DNA from: an uncultured Clostridia bacterium
GTDB taxonomy: Bacteria > Bacillota > Clostridia > Lachnospirales > CAG-274
Assembly (NCBI GenBank): GCA_947630725.1
Contig: CANRIS010000022.1
Location: forward strand, 1 to 39,608
DNA length: 39,608 bases
Direction of reading: 5' to 3'
Positions within the stretch are counted from its first letter, which is position 1, and each line of letters begins with the position of its first letter. Shown here piece by piece: positions 1 to 6,525 of the stretch. The notes under the pieces are model-generated. The model searched no databases and had not been told where the DNA came from. It was given only the letters and a program-made list of their open reading frames with translations. Made by a program: the position numbers and the translations under genes.

Positions 1-23
1 GACGACATCGCCCACTTCAATAC
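1..23. repeat. Terminal direct repeat, left copy (circular overlap)
   Basis: These 23 bases are identical to the last 23 of the window. They lie inside the methyltransferase gene, and joining the two copies keeps the reading frame. I read this as the overlap left by a circular assembly, not as a biological attachment site or phage end. Confidence 0.9.
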
Positions 24-341
24 CACCCACGACAGCCCGCGTATTTTCTTCTCAACGGGTTTGCCGCCTTTGGCGCGGGAAAAATGCTTGCAGTCCGGAC
101 TAAACCACGCAAGTCCCACCGGGCGACCGCCTGTCACGGTTTCGGGATCTATCGCGAAAACGTCCTCTTGGAAGTGTTGCGTGTACGGGTGATTGACTCT
201 GTGCATCGCGATTGCATCTCCGTCATGATTGACGGCAATGTCAACGGGTCTGCCGAGCGCAAGCTCAATGCCGGTGCTTGCTCCGCCGCCGCCTGCAAAG
301 TTGTCTATGATGAGTTCTCTCAAAAAGTTGTCTTGATACAT
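1..341 (-). CDS. DNA cytosine-5 methyltransferase, N-terminal part (continues across the junction)
   Basis: This is the start of a C5-cytosine methyltransferase, which transfers a methyl group from S-adenosylmethionine to cytosine in DNA. The ATG at 341 follows an AAGGGGG ribosome site. Residues 15-23 (FAGGGGAST) form the SAM-binding motif I, and residues 81-84 (SPDC) carry the catalytic cysteine in the PC motif. The frame runs off position 1 and continues in phase in the piece at 38121-39608. Together they give 601 residues when the 23-base overlap is counted once. It lies at the end of the early operon and probably protects phage DNA from host restriction. Its target sequence cannot be read from the protein. 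Confidence 0.93.
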   Translation of the reverse strand, partial: MYQDNFLRELIIDNFAGGGGASTGIELALGRPVDIAVNHDGDAIAMHRVNHPYTQHFQEDVFAIDPETVTGGRPVGLAWFSPDCKHFSRAKGGKPVEKKIRGLSWVVLKWAMS

Positions 342-351
342 TTTTGCCCCC

Positions 352-549
352 TTATGTCTCCCAAAAATATGCGTCATACTCGCTGTCGAGCCACTCCTTG
401 TGCCCCTCTATGCAATTGCTCCCATCTATTGCGCACTTTGCGCTGTAATATGCGCACACATCGCAAATTCCATAGTGCCTTGCGGTTAGCCTTTCCATAA
501 AATCAAACAGATTTTCTTTGCTCTCAACTATATACTCATAATTTGTCAT
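352..549 (-). CDS. Small Cys-rich protein, possible zinc ribbon
   Basis: This 65-residue protein is of unknown function. The ATG at 549 is chosen because GGAGG precedes it by about 10 bases, and the longer frame upstream only reads back through the ASCH gene. Cysteines 29, 32, 39 and 46 (C-x2-C-x6-C-x6-C) could bind one metal ion. The rest is acidic and aromatic. It sits between the ASCH protein (2 bases away) and the methyltransferase (10 bases away), so it is very likely translated from the early operon. A small nucleic-acid or protein-binding factor is possible, but this is a guess from the cysteines alone. Confidence 0.75.
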   Translation of the reverse strand: MTNYEYIVESKENLFDFMERLTARHYGICDVCAYYSAKCAIDGSNCIEGHKEWLDSEYDAYFWET

Positions 550-551
550 AC

Positions 552-1073
552 TTATATTTCCTCCACATAGCACCAGCTTTGCGGCGGGCGTTTCAAATAA
601 CACTTGTTTTCGCAATATTCGCAATAACTACCATACATTGGGTCGTCCATATCGTTACAGCCTTTTTTGAACTCGCTCAACTCTTTCGGCTTGTCGTAGA
701 TTTCCAGCTCGGATATGTGCCAGCCGTAGGTGTATACAAATTTTCCGTTTTTGTCTTTCGCATAATTGATAATTTCTGCCGCCGATAGGCAGGACGCGTT
801 CACATCATATGCGTCAACTACATCGCCATAATTGCGTACATAGTCTATCCAGTCGCATACAAATTCGCCGATAACTACGCCGCCGCAGTCGTATATTATG
901 TGCCCCTCCTCGTCAACAAAAGTCGGCGTTTCGGATTTGCCCTTTGTCTCGTAAATATAGCACTTGAATGGCGTTTCCAGCGTCGGATTGCTCTTGCGCA
1001 CTTCAACCGTCTTTTTACCACTTGCTATAAGTTCACACCATTTCGGCTGTATTGATATTAAAACTGCTTTCAT
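552..1073 (-). CDS. ASCH-domain protein
   Basis: This 173-residue protein begins with the pattern of ASCH (PUA-like) domains: MKAVLISIQPKW, then I-A-S-G-K-K-T-V-E-V-R-K at about 16-27, and a hydrophobic strand FKCYIYET at 36-43. ASCH folds bind RNA or modified nucleotides, and small ones are common in phage early regions. The C-terminal third has a Cys cluster (C-x2-C-x3-C near residues 150-157) that could bind a metal. The gene is followed within 2 bases by the Cys-rich gene and preceded by a short gap. The domain call is fairly firm; the cellular role is not known. Confidence 0.75.
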   Translation of the reverse strand: MKAVLISIQPKWCELIASGKKTVEVRKSNPTLETPFKCYIYETKGKSETPTFVDEEGHIIYDCGGVVIGEFVCDWIDYVRNYGDVVDAYDVNASCLSAAEIINYAKDKNGKFVYTYGWHISELEIYDKPKELSEFKKGCNDMDDPMYGSYCEYCENKCYLKRPPQSWCYVEEI

Positions 1074-1092
1074 ATCGCCTCATCACCTCGCT

Positions 1093-1338
1093 TTATCCCA
1101 AACTCGTACTATACCCGTGTGACAAAAGCCAATCGCACGCCTCTTTGTGTAGCTCCTGCGGCATATCCGTTCTATTCGCAATCATTTTCCACATTGTGAT
1201 TTCCCGCACTTGATACGTTGCCAAAGGGAACATACTTATCGGCATTTCTGCCCTTATAAACTCGGTCAGCTTTTCAACGTCTTTCGTTTTCAAAACTTCA
1301 CCGAGCTTTTTACCAAAATCACTTAAAATATTACTCAT
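1093..1338 (-). CDS. Hypothetical early protein, 81 residues
   Basis: I do not recognise this protein. The ATG at 1338 is preferred over an upstream in-frame start because GGAGG lies about 9 bases before it. The start overlaps the stop of the upstream gene by 8 bases, which suggests coupled translation. The protein is mostly helical, with lysine- and glutamate-rich segments in the first half and a second half containing two tryptophans (MWKMIANRTDMPQE, CDWLL). It has no signal peptide or membrane segment. It belongs to the string of small genes between the variable protein and the methyltransferase. Confidence 0.7.
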   Translation of the reverse strand: MSNILSDFGKKLGEVLKTKDVEKLTEFIRAEMPISMFPLATYQVREITMWKMIANRTDMPQELHKEACDWLLSHGYSTSLG

Positions 1339-1507
1339 CTCTTTCGCCCTCCGCAAACAGCCTCAACAGCTTGTAAACAGTGTCCTGTGCCTCGTCGTCG
1401 TTTTCCGCCTCAAGCACGCGGTCAACCAAAATGCCCGCTAAATCCCAAAGCCCGCACGCACCTTTTTCATCATCGCCTGTCGCGATATCACACAAAATCC
1501 TAATCAT
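1331..1507 (-). CDS. Hypothetical small acidic protein, 58 residues
   Basis: This short frame begins MIRILCDIATGDDEKG and ends FAEGERDE. An AAGGAG site lies about 9 bases before the ATG at 1507. It overlaps the preceding 38-residue gene and the following gene by 8 bases each, so it fills a stretch that would otherwise be empty in a tightly packed operon. The composition is acidic and helical. No family is recognised. The spacing, ribosome site and overlaps support a real gene, but no similarity evidence is available here. Confidence 0.6.
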   Translation of the reverse strand: MIRILCDIATGDDEKGACGLWDLAGILVDRVLEAENDDEAQDTVYKLLRLFAEGERDE

Positions 1508-1616
1508 TTTTCACCACTCCTTTTTTCTTTCTATTCCTTTTGCTTTCGCACAACTCGCAATCACCGCCCGTTTTCTCACAATGCGCCACAATCTCGCTCA
1601 ATCTGTAATCTTTCAT
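1500..1616 (-). CDS. Very small Cys-containing protein, 38 residues
   Basis: The protein begins MKDYRLSEIVAHCEKTGG and carries three cysteines (C13, C20, C23) followed by a strongly basic tail (KRNRKKK). A GAGGTGG site lies 5 bases before the ATG. The start overlaps the upstream stop as ATGA (1613-1616), the usual coupling arrangement. It could be a small metal-binding or nucleic-acid-binding protein. The gene call rests on the ribosome site and the overlap; the function is unknown. Confidence 0.55.
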   Translation of the reverse strand: MKDYRLSEIVAHCEKTGGDCELCESKRNRKKKGVVKND

Positions 1617-1792
1617 TTGTCCACCTCGCAAATCTTTTTTATCAAGTCTTTGATGTCGTTTCGTAAGGGCTCGATTTCATATGAGGGTATCTCCTTGTAA
1701 TTTTTGCGGTCACCGCCCTCAAATGTTCGTATATGCTCGTCGATAATCTTGTCGAGCAATTTCAATGTCAATTCTACTTCAAGTTTAGTCAT
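1613..1792 (-). CDS. Hypothetical helical protein, 59 residues
   Basis: This 59-residue protein starts at the ATG at 1792, which overlaps the upstream stop as ATGA. It is rich in Lys, Glu and Leu (TKLEVELTLKLLDKIIDEHI) and probably forms two helices. The second half (IEPLRNDIKDLIKKICEV) has the heptad spacing of a short coiled coil. I recognise no family. Its place in a run of overlapping small genes supports expression in the early operon. Confidence 0.65.
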   Translation of the reverse strand: MTKLEVELTLKLLDKIIDEHIRTFEGGDRKNYKEIPSYEIEPLRNDIKDLIKKICEVDK

Positions 1793-2175
1793 TCGTCCAC
1801 CTCTACACCGTATTCCGTCTGTATCTGTCCCGCTAACCACAAAAGCGTTGTAAATTCTTTTGTATGCGGCACGGCTTCATCAAGCAACTTTATAACTTCT
1901 TTGAAAATCTCTTTCGCCGTTTCCTTGCGCGCCTCGTTATATGCCTTTTCCCGCATTGTCGCAAGTTCACCTGCCCTTACTACAAAATCGACATTCGGTA
2001 TAATTTTGCGATAACCTGCATCCTCTATCAAGTGTCGCGCAAGATCCCGATATATAGGCTCTTCTTCGCACCCGCCACGAGAGTGTTTCCATCCGCAGTC
2101 GTCGCAACCATGTTGATAGCAATGATACTCAATTATCGTTGCTGTCAACTCCTCGATATCTTGTTCCCCACTCAT
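1789..2175 (-). CDS. Hypothetical early protein with Cys/His cluster, 128 residues
   Basis: The protein starts after a good AAGGAGG site. Near residues 17-36 it has H-C-x4-H-x-C-x2-C-x3-H-x4-C spacing (YHCYQHGCDDCGWKHSRGGC), which could bind zinc. The middle is helical and charged (AREKAYNEARKETAKEIFKE), and the C-terminus is acidic. I cannot name a family. It is the first gene after the gap that follows the early DGR target and is translationally coupled to the next gene by an ATGA overlap. A regulatory or nucleic-acid-binding role would fit, but this is not shown. Confidence 0.7.
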   Translation of the reverse strand: MSGEQDIEELTATIIEYHCYQHGCDDCGWKHSRGGCEEEPIYRDLARHLIEDAGYRKIIPNVDFVVRAGELATMREKAYNEARKETAKEIFKEVIKLLDEAVPHTKEFTTLLWLAGQIQTEYGVEVDE

Positions 2176-2217
2176 TCGTCTACCTCCTTAAATTTCTCAT
2201 CATCGCGCCACCCGCTT

Positions 2218-2292
2218 TTATAGGGTTTTATGGTGTTTTGCAGAATATTCAATGCCAATGCCATAAGACATGTTGTCAAGTTCGTATTTCAT
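2218..2292 (-). CDS. Possible 24-residue peptide
   Basis: A frame beginning MKYELDNMSYGIGIEYSAKH lies in the gap after the early variable gene, with GAGGG 7 bases before its ATG. It is too short to judge by codon use. It would be translated just after the VR2 hairpin. It may be chance. Confidence 0.3.
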   Translation of the reverse strand: MKYELDNMSYGIGIEYSAKHHKTL

Positions 2293-2313
2293 TTTGTGTC
2301 CCTCGGTTTCCCT

Positions 2314-2338
2314 CACCAGCCCCACAAGGGGGCTGATG
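2314..2338 (-). other. GC-rich hairpin downstream of VR2
   Basis: A 10-bp stem (CATCAGCCCC / GGGGCTGGTG, with one G-T pair) encloses a 5-base loop. It lies 30 bases after the end of VR2 in the coding direction. There is no T-run after it, so it is not a typical terminator. Hairpins or cruciforms just downstream of the variable repeat are known to promote target recognition in DGRs. VR1 has a matching one at 22619-22639, and the template repeat does not. Confidence 0.8.
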
Positions 2339-2352
2339 TAAAGGATTTAAGA

Positions 2353-2955
2353 TTATTTGGAGCAAAAGCAGGGCGCGACGCCATAACTACCGCTCGCATT
2401 GTTGCCAATGCCGCTGCCGTAGCTGTTGACACCGCAGACGTCGGTGCTACTGCCGGAGTAAGGCTGTGATCGAAACATCCACCATGTCGCGTATTTCTTT
2501 CCGATCTCTCGCTTATATTTCGCTTTCCAATCCCGCTTATAATAGGCATATTGCCTGCCCGAAACCTTGTCATAAAAAGCCCTGTTCCCGTAAACCTCGC
2601 GCTCTGACAACAAGAACATTTGGTCTGTCGTTATTGTTCCGCGTGTGTCCTTTTTTACGGGAACAATGATTTTTTTGAACGCGGCAGGCATTGCGTCGAA
2701 AAACTCTCCGTTGAGCCTCGCTCGAATTTCCGAGTCCGTATATGTGCTTTCCCCTGCCGCAAAGCGCGCCGTCGCGATGCAGTCCACAAATTGGTAGGTA
2801 TATCCGGCTTTTGTGCCGTCAATCGTGGTGTCGTGGTTTTCTCCGATAACAACGATCGCGGCTTTTCTACCAAGAAAGTTGATGGTGCAGCTGTCCCCAA
2901 CTGCCAGCAGATGATGTTTTGCATAGTTGATAAATTCTTTTTGTGAATAGTTCAT
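2353..2955 (-). CDS. Second DGR target: lectin-fold variable protein in the early operon
   Basis: This 200-residue protein resembles the C-type-lectin/formylglycine-enzyme-like domains (DUF6273 type) that DGRs diversify. Features of that fold are GDSCTINFLGRK, a Y-T-Y-Q-F-V-D strand, R-Q-Y-A-Y-Y-K and the end YGVAPCFC. Residues 164-196 are encoded by a variable repeat that matches the template at 22076-22173 except at 11 template adenines and one other base. The only virion-type DGR target here has 402 residues with a long N-terminal part. This one consists of the domain alone and has no signal peptide. An AGGAG site precedes the ATG. It sits among replication genes and is 28 bases after the 72-residue gene. 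It may act in the cell, be added to the virion, or bind a host component; none of these is shown. Confidence 0.9.
   Translation of the reverse strand: MNYSQKEFINYAKHHLLAVGDSCTINFLGRKAAIVVIGENHDTTIDGTKAGYTYQFVDCIATARFAAGESTYTDSEIRARLNGEFFDAMPAAFKKIIVPVKKDTRGTITTDQMFLLSEREVYGNRAFYDKVSGRQYAYYKRDWKAKYKREIGKKYATWWMFRSQPYSGSSTDVCGVNSYGSGIGNNASGSYGVAPCFCSK
2369..2464 (-). repeat. DGR variable repeat 2 (VR2)
   Basis: These 96 bases align without gaps to the template repeat. Read on the coding strand, 11 of the 12 mismatches fall at template adenines (8 to G, 3 to T). The twelfth is a template T read as G. The final 11 bases (GTCGCGCCCTG) are identical to the template, as expected of the initiation-of-homing end. 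The base after them is C here and in VR1 but A in the template. Confidence 0.95.
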
Positions 2956-2983
2956 ATTATTCTCCTTTCGCCTCTCGGCATTT

Positions 2984-3202
2984 TTATTGATTGTTTTCGA
3001 GCGGTGCTATACCGCGCAATTTCATATACTCAATATTTGCTTCTGTCAGCGGCATCGCCCGCCCCACGTTGAACACTCCAAATTCCTGTGCTGCTTTGCC
3101 ATAGGCAAACTCTTTGTCGGTTGTCAAGCGGATGATATATTTCCATTCGTCTTGTTTTGGTGGTTTTACGGTGATGATATATTTGAGATTTCGTCCTATC
3201 AT
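2984..3202 (-). CDS. Hypothetical early protein, 72 residues
   Basis: This small protein begins MIGRNLKYIITVKPPKQ. An AAGGAG site lies 10 bases before the ATG, and the ATG overlaps the stop of the replication gene as ATGA. The sequence alternates short strands and helices, has no cysteine and no membrane segment. I recognise no family. It links the replication initiator and the early DGR target in the same transcript, so a link with either is possible but not supported by sequence. Confidence 0.65.
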   Translation of the reverse strand: MIGRNLKYIITVKPPKQDEWKYIIRLTTDKEFAYGKAAQEFGVFNVGRAMPLTEANIEYMKLRGIAPLENNQ

Positions 3203-4032
3203 TTCGATGTGTCTCCTTGAATGTTATTTTTGCGATTGCCATATATCTCTGCCATTACGCTTGCGACATAATTTGTTAGGTCTTTGATTTGGGATCTGTG
3301 AGGGTATATGCGCCCCACGACGGTCATAATTTCGTCTGTTGTGAGGCTTTCAAAAATTTTGATAAAATCCTCGCCGGTATACTGCTTGCAAAAATATGTA
3401 CGCGGGCTTTCAAATTGACACGCGATGATAATTGCGTCTATTGCTTTGAGTGTAAATTCCTCATGAGGTATAAATTTTTCACACCTACACGCACGCCCAT
3501 AATCGCGCGCGATCATATCTATTTTTTTTTCTTTTAATTTTATCAATCCCAAATCTACATTCTTATCTCTATTATCTAAACTCTTATCTCTTATATCTAT
3601 ACTCTGTGTTACAGGCTCGTTACAGTCCGTTACATCATTGTTACATTGTAACGAAAGCGACGTCTCGCCCATTTTAGAAGCCCTATATCTACGCACTCTT
3701 TCCGCGCTGTCTGACTCCGACCCGATAAACTTCTCTACTTCGCACATATAAATTGTTTGGTCTTCGAGTCTTTCCACCAACCGGAGACTCTCAAACAATT
3801 TCATCGCGCTACGAACGACGTCAATGTTTGTGTCCGTAATAACAGACAACATATCGTCTGTATAAGGGATCTCGTCGGAGAAACGCAATCTGCCCTCGTG
3901 GTCGAGGCTCTCGCAAAGCATTTTGAGGTAGAAAAGAACATAGTCTTTCCCGTTGTTCATATGCTCGATAATTTGTATGTTGTGACGCTTAAAAAAGTCC
4001 TTTTTTAACTTCATCCAATGAAGCCGTGCCAT
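3199..4032 (-). CDS. Phage replisome organizer / replication initiator
   Basis: The first 120 or so residues (KKDFFKRHNIQIIEHM, YVLFYLKMLCESLDHEG, then SAERVRRYR) match the N-terminal winged-helix domain of phage replisome organizer proteins of Gram-positive phages. These bind the phage origin and help load the host helicase. A variable, low-complexity middle follows (about 125-165), then a C-terminal part containing FIPHEEFTLKAID. The middle is encoded by AT-rich DNA with repeats that look like a replication origin, the same arrangement as in lambda gene O. A GAGGTG site precedes the ATG. The gene follows the HNH gene by 3 bases. Confidence 0.8.
   Translation of the reverse strand: MARLHWMKLKKDFFKRHNIQIIEHMNNGKDYVLFYLKMLCESLDHEGRLRFSDEIPYTDDMLSVITDTNIDVVRSAMKLFESLRLVERLEDQTIYMCEVEKFIGSESDSAERVRRYRASKMGETSLSLQCNNDVTDCNEPVTQSIDIRDKSLDNRDKNVDLGLIKLKEKKIDMIARDYGRACRCEKFIPHEEFTLKAIDAIIIACQFESPRTYFCKQYTGEDFIKIFESLTTDEIMTVVGRIYPHRSQIKDLTNYVASVMAEIYGNRKNNIQGDTSK
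3553..3652. other. Candidate replication origin with iterons
   Basis: Inside the initiator gene, an 18-base unit (on the coding strand AGAGATAAGA followed by RTKTAGAT) occurs at 3553-3570 and 3574-3591, with a partial copy at 3595-3605. The period is 21 bp. Next to it, GTTACA occurs at 3608, 3619, 3629 and 3640, one per helical turn, and an inverted GTAAC follows at 3648. The flank at 3515-3545 is very AT-rich. Repeats of two periods beside an AT-rich tract inside the initiator gene are typical of phage origins. Confidence 0.6.
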
Positions 4033-4035
4033 AGT

Positions 4036-4344
4036 TCACCTCTTATAAATGAGCTTGCTCTCGTCCAAATTGGGATAGCATTTTTTTAGATAATGTCTTA
4101 CGTCCTCAATGAGCGCGGGGCGTTGTGTGGAGTTGTCAAGCGCATTGTGACAGTCCCTGCACAACGTGACGACATTCTGTTCAACTCCAAGTCCACCATG
4201 GCTACGAGGGATAAAATGCGCGTTTGGCATAGCTTGGGGATTGCCACACAAAATGCAGCGATGCCCGTCCCTCTCCCATACGGTGTTTTTGGTCTTTGTT
4301 GATATATCGCACGCTTTTGCGCGTCTCGAACTACGCTTTTGCAT
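4036..4344 (-). CDS. HNH endonuclease family protein
   Basis: This 102-residue protein carries a compact HNH domain: C30-x2-C33 (CILC), then A-H43-F-I-P-R-S-H-G-G, N57, and C62-x2-C65-H66. The four cysteines fit a structural zinc site, and the two histidines with the asparagine fit the catalytic set. The ATG at 4344 has GAGGG 6 bases before it and is preferred over a TTG seven codons upstream. It overlaps the NinB-like gene by 14 bases. It lies among recombination genes, not beside terminase, so a role in recombination or DNA processing is more likely than packaging. Confidence 0.8.
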   Translation of the reverse strand: MQKRSSRRAKACDISTKTKNTVWERDGHRCILCGNPQAMPNAHFIPRSHGGLGVEQNVVTLCRDCHNALDNSTQRPALIEDVRHYLKKCYPNLDESKLIYKR

Positions 4345-4888
4345 ATGTCGCCCTCGTCGTCTCAACCTCGCTGTCGTTTATTCCCAGCTCGGCGCAAATA
4401 TCAAGCGCACACTCGATTAGATCCGTCATTTCCTTTGTGTTGAACTTTGAACTGCCTATATAGCATTTATAAATATGTAGTGTTTGAGTCTCCCCGTCTT
4501 TGGTTATTATGTCGCGCGTACCAAAGTCCAAAACGCCGCGATATGCCTTTGCCAAATTATTATTTTGGGGGGCAAGCACCCACTCATAAACGCAATTTGC
4601 TTGTTCAAGCACTTCGCAATAAACGTCGTTCACATCGACCTTGCGCTTATAGCCGGATTGCTCCTGTGCTATCTTTTCAATCAACGCCCAAAGCATCGCG
4701 TTTTGCTTTAAGCTACGGGCGGCTCTACGAGGCTTCAACTCCACTTGTATGGGCAGTTGACAGTCTTTAAGCTCCTGCACCGCCATACGCCCTGCCGTGC
4801 GCGAGAACTCGCTCACGGGCAGCATGACGGTCATACTGCCCTTGTCGTCTACCACATAAGAGATTTTGTCCGCGATAAATTGACTCAT
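4331..4888 (-). CDS. NinB-like recombination protein
   Basis: This 185-residue protein has the NinB/Orf-like signature K-P-R-R-A-A-R-S-L-K-Q-N-A-M-L-W (about 52-67). In lambda, the related protein helps RecF-pathway or Red recombination by binding single-stranded DNA or SSB. The protein then continues with helices and a long insert (EVLEQANCVYEWVLAPQNNN). Its start overlaps the ERF gene stop as ATGA, and it lies in the order nuclease, ERF, NinB, HNH, which together form a recombination module. The family assignment rests on this one strong motif, the size and the context. Confidence 0.7.
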   Translation of the reverse strand: MSQFIADKISYVVDDKGSMTVMLPVSEFSRTAGRMAVQELKDCQLPIQVELKPRRAARSLKQNAMLWALIEKIAQEQSGYKRKVDVNDVYCEVLEQANCVYEWVLAPQNNNLAKAYRGVLDFGTRDIITKDGETQTLHIYKCYIGSSKFNTKEMTDLIECALDICAELGINDSEVETTRATYAKA

Positions 4889-5625
4889 TGATTTTGCTCC
4901 TCTGCGGATTGTTTGATTGCCGCCAAAAGTTTTTGAAGCGTGTTTTCGTCAAGCGAGTTGATTTTCATTTGCTCCCCTGTTTCGTTGATAATCCATTGGT
5001 TGATTTGCTCAATTCTCCACGGGGATTTTGTTGCTTTTACTTGCTCAACGACTCGTTTATAATTTGACTGTTGCGGGGTGTCTTGCGATGTGGATTTTGC
5101 GGGTTTTGTTCCCGTTTGTTGAGAACGGCTTGGGGCGGGTTTATTTACGCTCGGCTTCTCATTGATTGTCCCTGACGGCTCTTGATCGGGATCGTCTCCC
5201 GTTGGGATTTTATACGCTTTCATAAGCGCGTATTTGTCGGCATAAGTCATTGCTTTGCCGGGAGCTTTGTCACCTTGGTCGATGCCGTCTCCATAACTCA
5301 CCATTGCTATCATATCGGACGGGTTGTCGATGTTTATGAATGCATATGTGATTTTCAAGCGCATATACAGGCTTTCATACGTGCCCGCGCTGTTTTTGTA
5401 GGTGAGCCTATCGCTTGCGACGATCTCTCTTTCCGACGGGTAGGAATATATCCTATACTTTGCTTCAAGTTCGCGAATTGCTTTGAGGATGTCCGCCTCT
5501 GCAACAGCTTTATAGGAGTTATTCCCTGCCCTAACCACAATGTTTTTCTTGACAGTCTTTATCTCGGTTGAAACAGCGGACATCTTTTCATAGATGTTCA
5601 TGCTGGTGATTGCTTTGTTTTCCAT
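4885..5625 (-). CDS. erf: ERF-family single-strand annealing protein
   Basis: ERF proteins anneal complementary single strands in phage recombination. The hallmark block is present at about 111-147: G-D-G-I-D-Q-G-D-K, then KAMTYADKYALMKAYKIPTG and DDPD. The domain fills residues 5-150. A Pro/Ser/Thr/Gln linker follows (about 150-198), and then a small helical C-terminal segment that may bind partners. Length (246) is normal for the family. It is 3 bases after the PD-(D/E)XK nuclease, as expected for a two-part nuclease and annealase system. Confidence 0.93.
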   Translation of the reverse strand: MENKAITSMNIYEKMSAVSTEIKTVKKNIVVRAGNNSYKAVAEADILKAIRELEAKYRIYSYPSEREIVASDRLTYKNSAGTYESLYMRLKITYAFINIDNPSDMIAMVSYGDGIDQGDKAPGKAMTYADKYALMKAYKIPTGDDPDQEPSGTINEKPSVNKPAPSRSQQTGTKPAKSTSQDTPQQSNYKRVVEQVKATKSPWRIEQINQWIINETGEQMKINSLDENTLQKLLAAIKQSAEEQNQ

Positions 5626-5628
5626 AGT

Positions 5629-6519
5629 TCACTCCCCCTGTTCGTCTGTTGCGGTTTTTGCGCCGTAAATTTTTTGCCAATACTCGCATTTCTCGCAGCA
5701 CAGGCAATACTCCGAACACTTCCTGTCAACGCCGGGTCTCTTTTCAACATAGTCGCCGCCGCTTGCGTTCTTGTAGTTCTCTGCCTCTTCGGGGCTGTCG
5801 AGGACGCGGAGCGCGGTTTTCCTACCTTTTTTCATCACGGCGTATTTGTCGCCATCGTTCCAACGGTCTGCGGCGGAGCAGAGCGGCAACTCATCGTCGG
5901 GCGTGTCCTCATAGCGTATAAGCTCATCAATTTTTCCGCGGATGAATTTGTCGATTTCGAGCAGTCTTTCCTCGTTTACAACAAACTCAACGGGCACAAC
6001 GGGCAGTTTCGGGTAGTCGGCTTTGATTTTGGCATCGCGCTTGCTATGGTCTTTGAGAATTGCATAAAATTTAACGGATTTCACGGGCAAGCCGTTTTTC
6101 CAAAGCAACCAAGCGTAAATCATCCCTTGTTTGTCCCAATCGTCAAACTCGCCTTTGATGATTTTCCAAATGCTTGCCGTCTTGTAGTCTACAACCTCGC
6201 CATTCTGCATATCGTAAAAGTCGATTATGCCGCTGACGGTGTAGCCGTTTTCAAGTTCATATGTGAGTTTTTCCTCGGCAAACTCGCATTGCCCTGTTCC
6301 GTTTTGTTCGAGAATGTGATGGACGGCTTGTCCAAAAAGCAGCCATATCATATCCGCGCAGTCCTGTTCAAGCACGTCATTGTATCTATGTTTGAGCAGG
6401 ATCTCACGCACGGGCTTCAACAGCTCGGTAGCCGAATAGCGTTTCGGCGTGTATTGGTAGTCGCTTTCTGCCATGCGCACAAAGGGTGCGGGCAAATTCT
6501 GTTTGTTGGTGATGTTCAT
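5629..6519 (-). CDS. PD-(D/E)XK nuclease with C-terminal Cys cluster (Cas4/RecB-like)
   Basis: This 296-residue protein has the motifs of RecB-type nucleases: G63-x3-H67, D100 in a strand (SGIIDFY), D111-Y-K113 (VVDYKT), and Q131-x3-Y135. At the C-terminus C268, C272, C274, C275 and C278, with C214 upstream, could form a 4Fe-4S cluster as in Cas4 and AddB. It probably resects phage DNA ends to make single strands for the neighbouring ERF protein. GGAGG lies about 10 bases before the ATG. I consider a CRISPR-linked role unlikely because no Cas1, Cas2 or array is present. Confidence 0.85.
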   Translation of the reverse strand: MNITNKQNLPAPFVRMAESDYQYTPKRYSATELLKPVREILLKHRYNDVLEQDCADMIWLLFGQAVHHILEQNGTGQCEFAEEKLTYELENGYTVSGIIDFYDMQNGEVVDYKTASIWKIIKGEFDDWDKQGMIYAWLLWKNGLPVKSVKFYAILKDHSKRDAKIKADYPKLPVVPVEFVVNEERLLEIDKFIRGKIDELIRYEDTPDDELPLCSAADRWNDGDKYAVMKKGRKTALRVLDSPEEAENYKNASGGDYVEKRPGVDRKCSEYCLCCEKCEYWQKIYGAKTATDEQGE

Positions 6520-6525
6520 AATGTG

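Noticed and set aside
1..23. Terminal repeat as a phage end or attachment site
   Set aside because: It lies inside a gene, is only 23 bases and keeps the reading frame when joined, which fits an assembly overlap.
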